Shown: positions 1-6,251 of the stretch, piece after piece | How positions within the stretch are numbered: position 1 is the stretch's first letter | How the letters are laid out: each line of letters begins with the position of its first letter | NCBI GenBank assembly: GCA_017848205.1 | Contig: JAGDDO010000415.1 | Location: 1 to 8,350, forward strand | Length of the DNA: 8,350 bases | Direction: 5' to 3' | Origin: Oscillospiraceae bacterium | GTDB lineage: Bacteria; Bacillota_A; Clostridia; Oscillospirales; Ruminococcaceae | Translations under genes and position numbers: made by a program | Notes under the pieces: model-generated | What the model was told of the DNA's origin: nothing | Database searches by the model: none | What the model saw: the letters and a program-made list of their open reading frames with translations, nothing else

Positions 1-233
1 AAGCGGATGTACCGAGGATCGAGCTCTATTACACCTGTCTTCCTGAGGCTGCGGATAACCTGATGCCTGCATCTATGGCACAGAAACACATTATCAGAGT
101 AAAGTCGCCTTCCGACGGTATGTTCATCTATATAAGAATGATATCACACAGTGCCGTCGAATATGTTATCGCAGGTGAAAACGGCGCCGATTCCGGCGGA
201 ATGAGCGAGATAAACAAGCTTGAATTCTGTTAA
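1..233 (+). CDS. C-terminal fragment of an unrecognised protein
   Basis: The only plus-strand frame open from the left edge ends at a TAA at 231-233; the other two plus frames hit stops within about 65 bases. About 76 residues are visible, running from A-D-V-P-R-I-E-L-Y-Y to K-L-E-F-C. The stretch alternates charged and hydrophobic residues (for example HIIRVKSPSDGMFIYIRM), which suggests beta strands of a soluble protein. There is no membrane segment and no motif I can name. The start lies outside the window, so length and function are unknown. Codon choice (GAA, CTT, GGT, ATC) resembles the neighbouring genes. It is followed by the leader of the aryl-acid operon; the putative iorA promoter overlaps its last codons and stop. 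Confidence 0.7.
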   Translation, partial: ADVPRIELYYTCLPEAADNLMPASMAQKHIIRVKSPSDGMFIYIRMISHSAVEYVIAGENGADSGGMSEINKLEFC

Positions 234-239
234 TATAAT
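211..239 (+). promoter_or_regulatory. Putative sigma-A promoter for iorA-iorB-paaK
   Basis: A perfect -10 box TATAAT (234-239) lies 17 bases downstream of TAAACA (211-216, four of six matches to TTGACA). It sits across the 3' end of the upstream gene. Transcription would begin near 246, giving a leader of about 168 bases before the iorA ATG. Spacing and the -10 box are good and the -35 is moderate. No better promoter was found between here and iorA. The assignment is by inspection only. Confidence 0.5.
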
Positions 240-261
240 CAGGTGTACATTGCCTGTTTTT
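240..261 (+). terminator. Weak intrinsic terminator-like hairpin after the upstream gene
   Basis: CAGGT (240-244) can pair with GCCTG (252-256), including one G-U pair, around a 7-base loop. Five T residues follow directly (257-261). The stem is short, so termination would be inefficient. It also overlaps the predicted transcription start of the iorA operon. It may be the end of the upstream transcript or chance. Confidence 0.3.
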
Positions 262-267
262 ATATCT

Positions 268-308
268 GCCGGTACACTTTTAACATAAATGATCATTAAG
301 TGTACGGC
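268..308 (+). promoter_or_regulatory. Hairpin 1 of the iorA leader
   Basis: GCC (268-270) plus GTACACTT (272-279) pair with AAGTGTAC (298-305) plus GGC (306-308). This makes an 11-bp stem with one bulged G (271) and an 18-base AT-rich loop. No T-run follows, so it is not an intrinsic terminator. It could be a folded part of the 5' untranslated region or a dyad for a DNA-binding regulator. Confidence 0.5.
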
Positions 309-311
309 TGC

Positions 312-389
312 TGCAGTAAATGAAAAATAAATAATTCATTTACTGTAACTTATTGCAGTGAAAACAAAATCACTTCTGTTTCACTGTAA
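312..389 (+). repeat. Two tandem homologous hairpins in the iorA leader
   Basis: Hairpin 2 pairs CAGTAAATGAA (314-324) with TTCATTTACTG (335-345), a perfect 11-bp stem with a 10-base loop. Hairpin 3 pairs CAGTGAAA (356-363) with TTTCACTG (379-386), a perfect 8-bp stem with a 15-base loop. Both units begin TGCAGT (312 and 354) and end ACTGTAA (342-348 and 383-389), so the left arms repeat with a 42-base period and the right arms with 41. The fifth stem pair is A-T in one copy and G-C in the other, so the substitution keeps pairing. TTGCAG (353-358) can also pair with CTGCAA (392-397), an alternative fold just upstream of the iorA ribosome binding site (AAAGGA, 401-406). No known riboswitch class is recognised. 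Confidence 0.6.
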
Positions 390-413
390 ATCTGCAAGCG
401 AAAGGATTTTAGT

Positions 414-2207
414 ATGAAAAAAGAATATGTTATGGGCAACAGCGCCATAGCACTCGGTGCACTTGCTGCCGGGGTAAATCTTGTTTCAGGTTATCCTGGA
501 ACACCTTCATCAGAGATTATTGAGACAATTCAGAAATACAAGGGGAAAGATGTATATCTTGAGTGGTCGGTAAATGAAAAGGCTGCTCTTGAAGTTGCTG
601 CCGGTGCAGCATATACAGGCGCACGTACAATGGTAACGATGAAGCAGGTCGGACTCAATGTTGCTTCCGATCCTCTCATGTCTCTTGCCTATGTAGGCGT
701 TAAGGGCGGTATGGTTATCGTTTCTGCTGACGATCCGGGCCCGATATCATCACAGACTGAACAGGATACCAGAATGTTCGGCGACTTTGCCCGCATTCCT
801 GTTTTTGATCCGACATCACCTGAAGAAGCTTTCCAGATGATCCAGGATGCTTTCGATTACTCAGAAAAATACAATACACCTGTTCTTTTCAGACCTACTA
901 CAAGGGTCTGTCACGCATATGCTTCGATCGAATTTGATGAAAACTTTAAGGCTAAGGAATACGAAGGATTTATCAAGGACTCCAAAAAGTGGGTCATCTT
1001 CCCTCGCCTTTCCTATAACAATCATATTGCGATTGAGAAGAGAAACGTAAGCATGGGCGACGACTTCTCGGAATATTCACACAATACGGTTCATGGTTCA
1101 GGTAAAAAAGCTGTGTTCGCTTCAGGCGTAAGCTATTCATACGCTAAGGAATACCTCGGCGACCGTGAGGATGTTACTCTCGTAAAAATCGCAACACCTC
1201 ATCCGTTCCCGGAAAAGCTTGCTCTTTCAGTTCTTGAAAAGTGCGATGAAGTTCTCTGTTTTGAGGAACTCAGTCCTTATATTGAAAACCAGCTTCTTAA
1301 AACTGCAGGAAAACATCATCTTCCTGTAAAGATACTCGGTAAGGCAACAGGACACGGCGTTCTTGCAGGTGAAAACTCATCTGACTATGCTGCTGAGATC
1401 ATTTCACAGTTCCTTGGTGAGACACTTCCTGAAAAACTCGACATTTCAGATCTTCCGGAACTTCCTGTAAGACCTCCGGTGCTCTGCGCAGGCTGCCCTC
1501 ACCGTGCATCCTTCTACGCTGTAAAGAAGGCAATGGCCGGCAGAAAGACATTCTACTGCGGCGATATCGGCTGCTACACACTCGGCAACGCTATGCCTCT
1601 TGACATGTGCGATACCTGTCTCTGTATGGGCGCGGGCATTACAATGGCTCAGGGCTTCAACCATCTTGAAAAGGACGGCGTGGCATTCTCATTCGTCGGT
1701 GACTCGACATTCTTTGCTTCAGGTATGACCGGTGTTGTAAACGCTGTATACAATGAAGCAGATATGATCCTCTGCGTTCTTGACAACTCAACAACAGCTA
1801 TGACAGGCCATCAGCCTCATCCTGGTACAGGAAAGAACATGATGGGCGACATAATTGAAAAGGTTGATATTATAAAAATACTTGAAGGTATCGGTCTTAA
1901 GAAGATCATTACAGTTGATCCTCTTGATCTTGAAGCATCAGTTGCAGCAGTTAAGGAATGCGCTGACACTCCTGGCGTTAAGGCTATCATCGTCAGGTCA
2001 CCTTGTATCGCACTTTTCAGACCGACAAAGAGAGCGGTTATTTCAGACAAGTGTATTCAGTGCAAAAAGTGTATAAGAGAGATTGGCTGTCCTGCTATCG
2101 TTATCGAAAACGGTAAGGTAGCAATCGACAACTCACTCTGTACTGGCTGCGGACTCTGCGGTCAGATATGCCCTGTAAATGCGATTGGAGGTGTTACAAT
2201 TGAATAA
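414..2207 (+). CDS. iorA: Indolepyruvate:ferredoxin oxidoreductase, alpha subunit
   Basis: This is the catalytic subunit of the oxygen-sensitive cytoplasmic enzyme converting arylpyruvate, CoA and oxidised ferredoxin to arylacetyl-CoA, CO2 and reduced ferredoxin, reversibly. At 597 residues it is of usual family length. The N-terminal pyruvate-oxidoreductase-like domain carries YPGTPSSE at residues 27-34. The thiamine diphosphate domain has the CAGCPHR segment after residue 350, and its cofactor/Mg site starts at GDS (429-431) and runs to the LDN about 27 residues later. The C-terminus is a two-cluster ferredoxin domain: C547, C550, C553, C559 followed by Pro, and C576, C579, C582, C586 followed by Pro. 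The ATG at 414 has AAAGGA 7 bases upstream. It overlaps iorB by 8 bases, as expected for an alpha-beta pair. Substrate choice among phenyl-, hydroxyphenyl- and indolepyruvate cannot be read from sequence. Confidence 0.96.
   Translation: MKKEYVMGNSAIALGALAAGVNLVSGYPGTPSSEIIETIQKYKGKDVYLEWSVNEKAALEVAAGAAYTGARTMVTMKQVGLNVASDPLMSLAYVGVKGGMVIVSADDPGPISSQTEQDTRMFGDFARIPVFDPTSPEEAFQMIQDAFDYSEKYNTPVLFRPTTRVCHAYASIEFDENFKAKEYEGFIKDSKKWVIFPRLSYNNHIAIEKRNVSMGDDFSEYSHNTVHGSGKKAVFASGVSYSYAKEYLGDREDVTLVKIATPHPFPEKLALSVLEKCDEVLCFEELSPYIENQLLKTAGKHHLPVKILGKATGHGVLAGENSSDYAAEIISQFLGETLPEKLDISDLPELPVRPPVLCAGCPHRASFYAVKKAMAGRKTFYCGDIGCYTLGNAMPLDMCDTCLCMGAGITMAQGFNHLEKDGVAFSFVGDSTFFASGMTGVVNAVYNEADMILCVLDNSTTAMTGHQPHPGTGKNMMGDIIEKVDIIKILEGIGLKKIITVDPLDLEASVAAVKECADTPGVKAIIVRSPCIALFRPTKRAVISDKCIQCKKCIREIGCPAIVIENGKVAIDNSLCTGCGLCGQICPVNAIGGVTIE
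2187..2202 (+). promoter_or_regulatory. Ribosome binding site and TTG start of iorB
   Basis: GGAGGT (2187-2192), inside the iorA coding sequence, lies 7 bases before TTG (2200-2202). This is ideal Shine-Dalgarno spacing. The in-frame ATG at 2179 lies upstream of this site and has no ribosome binding site of its own, so TTG is the better start. Confidence 0.8.
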
Positions 2208-2784
2208 GGATATCCTTCTCTGCGGCGTAGGCGGTCAGGGTACTGTACTCGCTTCAAAGCTTATCGCTTCTGCAGCAATGCGTGACGGAAATATCGTTCA
2301 TTCAGCTGAAACTATCGGTATGGCGCAGCGCGGCGGCTCTGTTACAAGCCATGTCCGTATCGGTGACAAGGCAAGCGCTCCGCTTATCCCGCTTGGATCA
2401 GCAGATCTTATTCTCGCTTTTGAACCTTCAGAAGCTGTAAGAAATCTTAAATATCTTAAGAAAGACGGCGTTGTTATCGTAAACTCTGTTCCTGTAAAAC
2501 CTGTTACGGAATCACTTAAGAGCACTGGTTACGACGGCAGCGAAATGATAGAATATCTTAAAAAGAAATGTTCAGTCATCGTGGTTGATGCTGAAAAGAT
2601 ATGCGGTGAACTTGGTTCATCAAAGGTGTTCAACGTTGCAATTCTTGGCGTTGCACTCGGCACCGGCAAGGCAGGACTGAAAAAGGATCACGTTGTTGCA
2701 GAGATCAGAGAACGTGTCAAGGAACGTTTTGTTGACCTCAATCTTCGTGCGCTTGAAAAAGGCGAAAGTCTTGCAAATGCGTAA
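2200..2784 (+). CDS. iorB: Indolepyruvate:ferredoxin oxidoreductase, beta subunit
   Basis: This is the small subunit, equivalent to the gamma domain of pyruvate:ferredoxin oxidoreductase, which pairs with IorA. It is 194 residues from the TTG start, close to the usual family length. The N-terminus (fMet-N-K-D-I-L-L-C) leads into the signature GVGGQG at residues 9-14, typical of this domain. The family segment AQRGGSV, followed by H-V-R-I-G, comes at about residues 41-53, and a FEPSEA segment (commonly LEP in homologues) at about 70. There is no Fe-S motif and none is expected, since the clusters are in IorA. The 8-base overlap with iorA suggests translational coupling and equal subunit dosage. 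A cluster of palindromes follows the stop codon. Confidence 0.95.
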   Translation: MNKDILLCGVGGQGTVLASKLIASAAMRDGNIVHSAETIGMAQRGGSVTSHVRIGDKASAPLIPLGSADLILAFEPSEAVRNLKYLKKDGVVIVNSVPVKPVTESLKSTGYDGSEMIEYLKKKCSVIVVDAEKICGELGSSKVFNVAILGVALGTGKAGLKKDHVVAEIRERVKERFVDLNLRALEKGESLANA

Positions 2785-2790
2785 GAAAGA

Positions 2791-2860
2791 GCTGATTTAT
2801 TCGTAAATCAGCGTGGGGTTCGAGGCGAAGCCCCGGAAATCCGGCGAAGCCGGATTTCCG
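2791..2860 (+). repeat. REP-like cluster of three adjacent palindromes
   Basis: Three hairpins lie back to back 6 bases after the iorB stop. The first is GCTGATTTA / TAAATCAGC (2791-2799, 2804-2812), 9 bp closed by a TTCG tetraloop. The second is GGGG-TTCG / CGAA-G-CCCC (2815-2822, 2826-2834), 8 bp with one bulged G. The third pairs 2834-2845 with 2849-2860, 12 bp around a GAA loop, and would share C2834 with the second. The 9-mer GGCGAAGCC occurs twice (2824-2832, 2843-2851). GC content is above the surroundings. No T-run follows, so these are poor intrinsic terminators. It looks like a dispersed palindromic element or an RNA processing/stabilising site between iorB and paaK; repetition elsewhere in the genome is inferred. 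Confidence 0.6.
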
Positions 2861-2892
2861 ATTTGATCAGTGTTTCCTTAGTTTATAAGCTT

Positions 2893-2913
2893 ATTACGGG
2901 ATTAATTACGGGA
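2893..2913 (+). repeat. Direct repeat ATTACGGGA x2 upstream of paaK
   Basis: ATTACGGGA occurs at 2893-2901 and again at 2905-2913, a 12-base period close to one helical turn. It ends 30 bases before the paaK ATG. It could be a tandem regulator site or chance; no protein can be named. Confidence 0.4.
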
Positions 2914-2943
2914 AAAAAACAAAATTAGACAGGAGAAAGAATA

Positions 2944-4188
2944 ATGAAATTAACCGAAAAGCAGATCGAGCTTATCGACAAGCAGGTAAAAAGACTTATT
3001 GCTTCCGGCAGCTACTACGGCGAAGTTTACAAGAAGGCTGGTATCACTGGCGTAACATGTCAGGAAGACTTTGAAAAGCTTCCTTTCTCAGGAAAGGATG
3101 ATCTCAGAAATGCTTATCCTTTAGGAATCATGGCGTGTGATGAATCAGAGATCGTAAGAATCCATTCATCATCAGGTACAACAGGCAAGCCGGTTATCAT
3201 TCCTTACACAGCCAAGGACGTTGATGACTGGGCTATCATGTTTGCAAGATGCTATGAAACAGCAGGCGTAACCAAAAAGGACAGAATCCAGATCACACCT
3301 GGCTACGGCCTCTGGACAGCAGGTATCGGTTTCCAGGCCGGATGCGAAAAGCTCGGTGCTATGGCTGTTCCGCTCGGACCTGGTAACACTGAAAAGCAGC
3401 TTCAGATGATGCAGGATCTCGAAACAACAGTAATCACAGCTACTTCTTCCTATGGTATCCTTCTTGCTGAAGAGATCCAGAAGAGAGGTCTTAAGGACAA
3501 GATCAAGCTTAAGAAGGGCGTTTTCGGTTCAGAAAGATGGAGCGAGACAACAAGAGAACGTATCCGTAAGGAACTTGTAAGCGAGATCTATGATATCTAC
3601 GGACTTACAGAGATCTACGGACCAGGTATCGGTATCACATGTGAAGAGGATGACGGTATCCATTACTGGGATGACTACATTTACATCGAAGTTATCGATC
3701 CTATCACAGGAAAGCCTGTAGAAGACGGTGAAGACGGCGAGATCGTTATCACAACACTCGTTAAGGAAGGTGCTCCTCTCCTCAGATTCAGAACACATGA
3801 CCTTTCAAGAATCATTCCGGGCAAGTGCAAGTGCGGCAGATGCTATCCGAGAATCGATACTATCAAGGGCAGAAGCGACGACATGTTCAAGGTTCGCGGC
3901 GTAAACATGTTCCCTAAGCAGGTTGAAGAACTCCTTGCAAAGGTTGAAGGTACTTCAAGTGAATACGCTATCAGAATCGCACGTGAAGAAGGAACAAACA
4001 AGGACGTTATGCTTCTCACAGTTGAATGTGACGGTAAGTATGACTTCAACCAGATCTCAGCACAAATCATGGAGAAATTCAAGGCTCTTATCGGCATGAC
4101 ACCTAACAAGGTAATCGTTGTTCCGATCGGTACACTTCCAAGATCTGAAAAGAAGACAAAGAGAGTTACAGACGACAGACAGCTTTAA
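2944..4188 (+). CDS. paaK: Phenylacetate-CoA ligase family protein (AMP-forming)
   Basis: This adenylate-forming enzyme activates an arylacetate (phenylacetate or indoleacetate likely) with ATP and CoA to the arylacetyl-CoA thioester, AMP and PPi. Visible motifs are the ATP phosphate loop SSSGTTGKP (75-83), the acyl-adenylate core motif YGLTE (219-223), a CxCGxC cysteine segment before PRID near 297, the hinge and C-domain D-D-M-F-K-V-R-G (312-319), and a C-terminal LPRSEKKTKRV segment holding the catalytic lysine region. At 414 residues it is slightly shorter than typical PaaK proteins (about 430-440) but all motifs are present. AGGAG (2931-2935) lies 8 bases before the ATG. It follows iorAB on the same strand, and its product is the arylacetyl-CoA that IorAB uses or makes. 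Substrate is inferred from family and context. Confidence 0.92.
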   Translation: MKLTEKQIELIDKQVKRLIASGSYYGEVYKKAGITGVTCQEDFEKLPFSGKDDLRNAYPLGIMACDESEIVRIHSSSGTTGKPVIIPYTAKDVDDWAIMFARCYETAGVTKKDRIQITPGYGLWTAGIGFQAGCEKLGAMAVPLGPGNTEKQLQMMQDLETTVITATSSYGILLAEEIQKRGLKDKIKLKKGVFGSERWSETTRERIRKELVSEIYDIYGLTEIYGPGIGITCEEDDGIHYWDDYIYIEVIDPITGKPVEDGEDGEIVITTLVKEGAPLLRFRTHDLSRIIPGKCKCGRCYPRIDTIKGRSDDMFKVRGVNMFPKQVEELLAKVEGTSSEYAIRIAREEGTNKDVMLLTVECDGKYDFNQISAQIMEKFKALIGMTPNKVIVVPIGTLPRSEKKTKRVTDDRQL

Positions 4189-4222
4189 TTTTGTCAGACT
4201 TCGATACACTTAAATAATACAA

Positions 4223-4274
4223 AAACCACGTAAACTGTTTCGTTTTGAATACAGTTTACGTGGTTTGTTTTTTT
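4223..4274. terminator. Bidirectional intrinsic terminator between converging genes
   Basis: A perfect 16-bp stem pairs 4223-4238 with 4251-4266 (AAACCACG... / ...CGTGGTTT). The loop can add three more pairs (TTC/GAA). On the plus strand, G then seven T (4268-4274) follow; on the minus strand the run opposite AAAAA (4221-4225) supplies the T-tract. It ends paaK transcription and, reading the other way, the fliB-like operon. The plus-strand T-run overlaps the fliB-like stop codon by two bases. Confidence 0.92.
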
Positions 4275-5298
4275 AGATATTATATGCAAGATCAAGAACT
4301 GCATTTACGTTGTCATCCGAATACTCCGTTTCCTTGGAATATTCCTTTGAAATTCTGATAACGTCCGTTTCGGTCAGCGTTCCGTTTTCTAGATAAATGC
4401 ACTCGCAAAGATAGCGTATCACTGAAACGCCTGCAGCCATAAGGAAAACGTATGAATAGAATTCCTCGCTGAAAACGCCTTTCATAAAATACCGCCAGAT
4501 AAAATATACAGCAATATTTTCAAGATAACGTTCCATATCCGGAACTGAATTCCAGAAGGCATCCCTGTTCTTTTTTACATCGTCCGCAAGTGAAAGGCAG
4601 TGTTTTAAGTACTCAGGACGTTTCGGATCAAGAGGTTCGAGTTCTGAAAAGAAAGACAGAAGCTTTTCCTCGTCCGGCAGTTCCCTTTCCCTGTCCCTTG
4701 CTATGTTAAACGGTTCATACTCACCGTTATCCGAGCGGTACTGCAGTTCTTCCGCATAGGAAAGTACATCGGCAATACGTTCGTCAACAGAAAGATTTCG
4801 GTCCTGAAGATGATTTATGATATTCTCTCTTGCCTTATAAAGAAAATCATAAAACCTGTCGGAATAGTCTTCACAGTCATCGTCAGGAATAACTGTTTCG
4901 GTAAAAGAAAACTTCTTATCCTGAGTGATTATAATACGTGCACTCTCCTCACAGCCAAGACCTGTTCCGCCTTCCTTTACACCCTTAAACCATTCAAAGT
5001 AGCGGGGATGATCCGTACAAATCTGACACAGGTGCTCTTCGCCGAGTTCCGTGAAGATATCACAGAGGTTTCTGTCGTTTAAAAACGGACAGCGGTCATT
5101 CTCAAGCAGCTTAAACGATGATGTCTCTCCGAAATTTATATTCTCTTTAAGTCTTCTGCCGAAATCTCCTTTAACTGAAAGATAGTGAGAGAGTGTCTTA
5201 TCGTCTATGTCTATCTCCCAGCCGATGCAGCAGTTGTCGGTGCATTTTTCTGCGGTACAGCGGAAATCAGAGCAGTAGTCAGGCATACGGAGTATCAT
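4273..5298 (-). CDS. FliB-like cysteine-rich protein (lysine-N-methylase family)
   Basis: The 341-residue protein matches the FliB family, named for the Salmonella flagellin lysine N-methylase, which uses an Fe-S cluster. The N-terminus shows the family pattern MPDYCSDFRC, then C19, C23, C24 and GW (26-27). A second cysteine block has C70-P-F-L, C79, C91, C94 followed by HPRY (97-100), and C116 lies in a GCEES segment. These cysteines plausibly bind iron-sulfur. The C-terminal half is helical with no motif I recognise. The ATG overlaps the stop of the upstream methyltransferase gene as ATGA, and AAAGGAG (5312-5318) lies 13 bases upstream, a long spacing that favours coupling. No flagellar gene is in the window and the likely host genus is largely non-motile, so flagellin is doubtful as substrate. 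Confidence 0.85.
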   Translation of the reverse strand: MILRMPDYCSDFRCTAEKCTDNCCIGWEIDIDDKTLSHYLSVKGDFGRRLKENINFGETSSFKLLENDRCPFLNDRNLCDIFTELGEEHLCQICTDHPRYFEWFKGVKEGGTGLGCEESARIIITQDKKFSFTETVIPDDDCEDYSDRFYDFLYKARENIINHLQDRNLSVDERIADVLSYAEELQYRSDNGEYEPFNIARDRERELPDEEKLLSFFSELEPLDPKRPEYLKHCLSLADDVKKNRDAFWNSVPDMERYLENIAVYFIWRYFMKGVFSEEFYSYVFLMAAGVSVIRYLCECIYLENGTLTETDVIRISKEYSKETEYSDDNVNAVLDLAYNI

Positions 5299-6251
5299 CG
5301 GGGTTTCTTTACTCCTTTGGTCAGCTCGTCAAGAAGATCCTTCTGGCTGTCTTTTTTCAGCTTTTCGCCGTACTTAGCCTTTACTTCCTTTATAAATTCA
5401 GGAATGGCATCTTCGTGATTACTTAGAAACCATTTTACGTGGTTTCTGATATATTCAGCACGGAGTTCCGGATCGTTGAGATCATTTGGGACTCTCGTCA
5501 TTCTGTCGTCGATGGAGTCAAAGCCTGTGAACGGTTTTGCAAGTCTTTCCTCACACATTTTCACGTATTCAGGATTGATGTCGATACCTATGCAGTTTCG
5601 ACCTGTCTGCTGACATACACGAAGTGCTGTACCGGAGCCCACAAACGGATCAAGTACGGTATCACCCGGATTTGTACTTGCAAGAATAATTCTTTCATAC
5701 AGTCCCTCCGGCTTTTGAGTCGGGTGAGAAAGACGGTTTCTGCTGCAGTAGTGCATGTGTGAGAATTCCCATACGTTGCCCGGATTAGCTCCTCTCATGT
5801 TGTTAACCGAACGGTAATACTTCTGAGGTATCCTTACTGCATCAAGGTTGAAGGTAAACTTCTTGCTTTTCGTGAACATAAGAATATCGTCATGACGCGG
5901 ACTGAAGCCAATGGTCTTCCCTATTCCCTGTGTGTAGTACCAGACGATCCATGAGTTGAAGTGATACTTCAGCTGGCTGTCAAGGTAATTGTAGACGTAG
6001 GAAATATATCTCATACCCATGAAGATGTAGATAGTCCCCTCAGGCTTAAGCACTCTGTCAGCTTCCTTCATCCACTCTTCGGTGAAGTTCAGGTATTCGG
6101 CAAATTCCAGTGTGTCGTGTGTGTTACCGTAGTTCTTGCTGAGATTGTACGGAGGATCAGTAACTATAAGATCGATGGATTCATCGGGGATATCCTTCAT
6201 CTTTTCGAGGATATCCCCGCAGTATATATCAAGTTTTACTTTTTTCTTCAT
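5295..6251 (-). CDS. Beta-class site-specific DNA methyltransferase
   Basis: An S-adenosylmethionine-dependent DNA methyltransferase of 318 residues. The catalytic motif IV, DPPY (32-35), comes first and the AdoMet motif I, DPFVGSGT (201-208), comes late. This order defines the beta class (HinfI/CcrM/RsrI type). DPPY points to N6-adenine, though N4-cytosine cannot be excluded. The region between (about 60-195) should hold target recognition, and SHPTQKPEGL precedes motif I as in relatives. After the IGIDINPEYV segment a charged C-terminal extension of about 65 residues has no motif I know. No restriction endonuclease lies alongside, so it may be an orphan. The start ATG overlaps the preceding stop as TAATG with only a poor ribosome binding site, suggesting reinitiation. 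Recognition sequence unknown. Confidence 0.93.
   Translation of the reverse strand: MKKKVKLDIYCGDILEKMKDIPDESIDLIVTDPPYNLSKNYGNTHDTLEFAEYLNFTEEWMKEADRVLKPEGTIYIFMGMRYISYVYNYLDSQLKYHFNSWIVWYYTQGIGKTIGFSPRHDDILMFTKSKKFTFNLDAVRIPQKYYRSVNNMRGANPGNVWEFSHMHYCSRNRLSHPTQKPEGLYERIILASTNPGDTVLDPFVGSGTALRVCQQTGRNCIGIDINPEYVKMCEERLAKPFTGFDSIDDRMTRVPNDLNDPELRAEYIRNHVKWFLSNHEDAIPEFIKEVKAKYGEKLKKDSQKDLLDELTKGVKKPR

Noticed and set aside
246..413. T-box or other known riboswitch in the iorA leader
   Set aside because: No T-box consensus (AGGGTGG-like antiterminator core) and no hairpin followed by a T-run near iorA; the structures match no class I know.
2179..2199. Upstream ATG at 2179 as the iorB start
   Set aside because: It precedes the strong GGAGGT site, which is spaced ideally for the TTG at 2200; the added residues MRLEVLQ match nothing in the family.
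2791..2812. First palindrome after iorB as an intrinsic terminator
   Set aside because: The stem is good with a TTCG loop but it is followed by GTGGGG, not a T-run.
2863..2889. Promoter for paaK: TTGATC and TATAAG
   Set aside because: The boxes are imperfect and the spacer is only 15 bases, so it is too weak to list as a feature.
5439..5762. A 107-codon plus-strand frame antisense to the DNA methyltransferase
   Set aside because: It covers conserved methyltransferase codons including motif I and resembles no known protein family.
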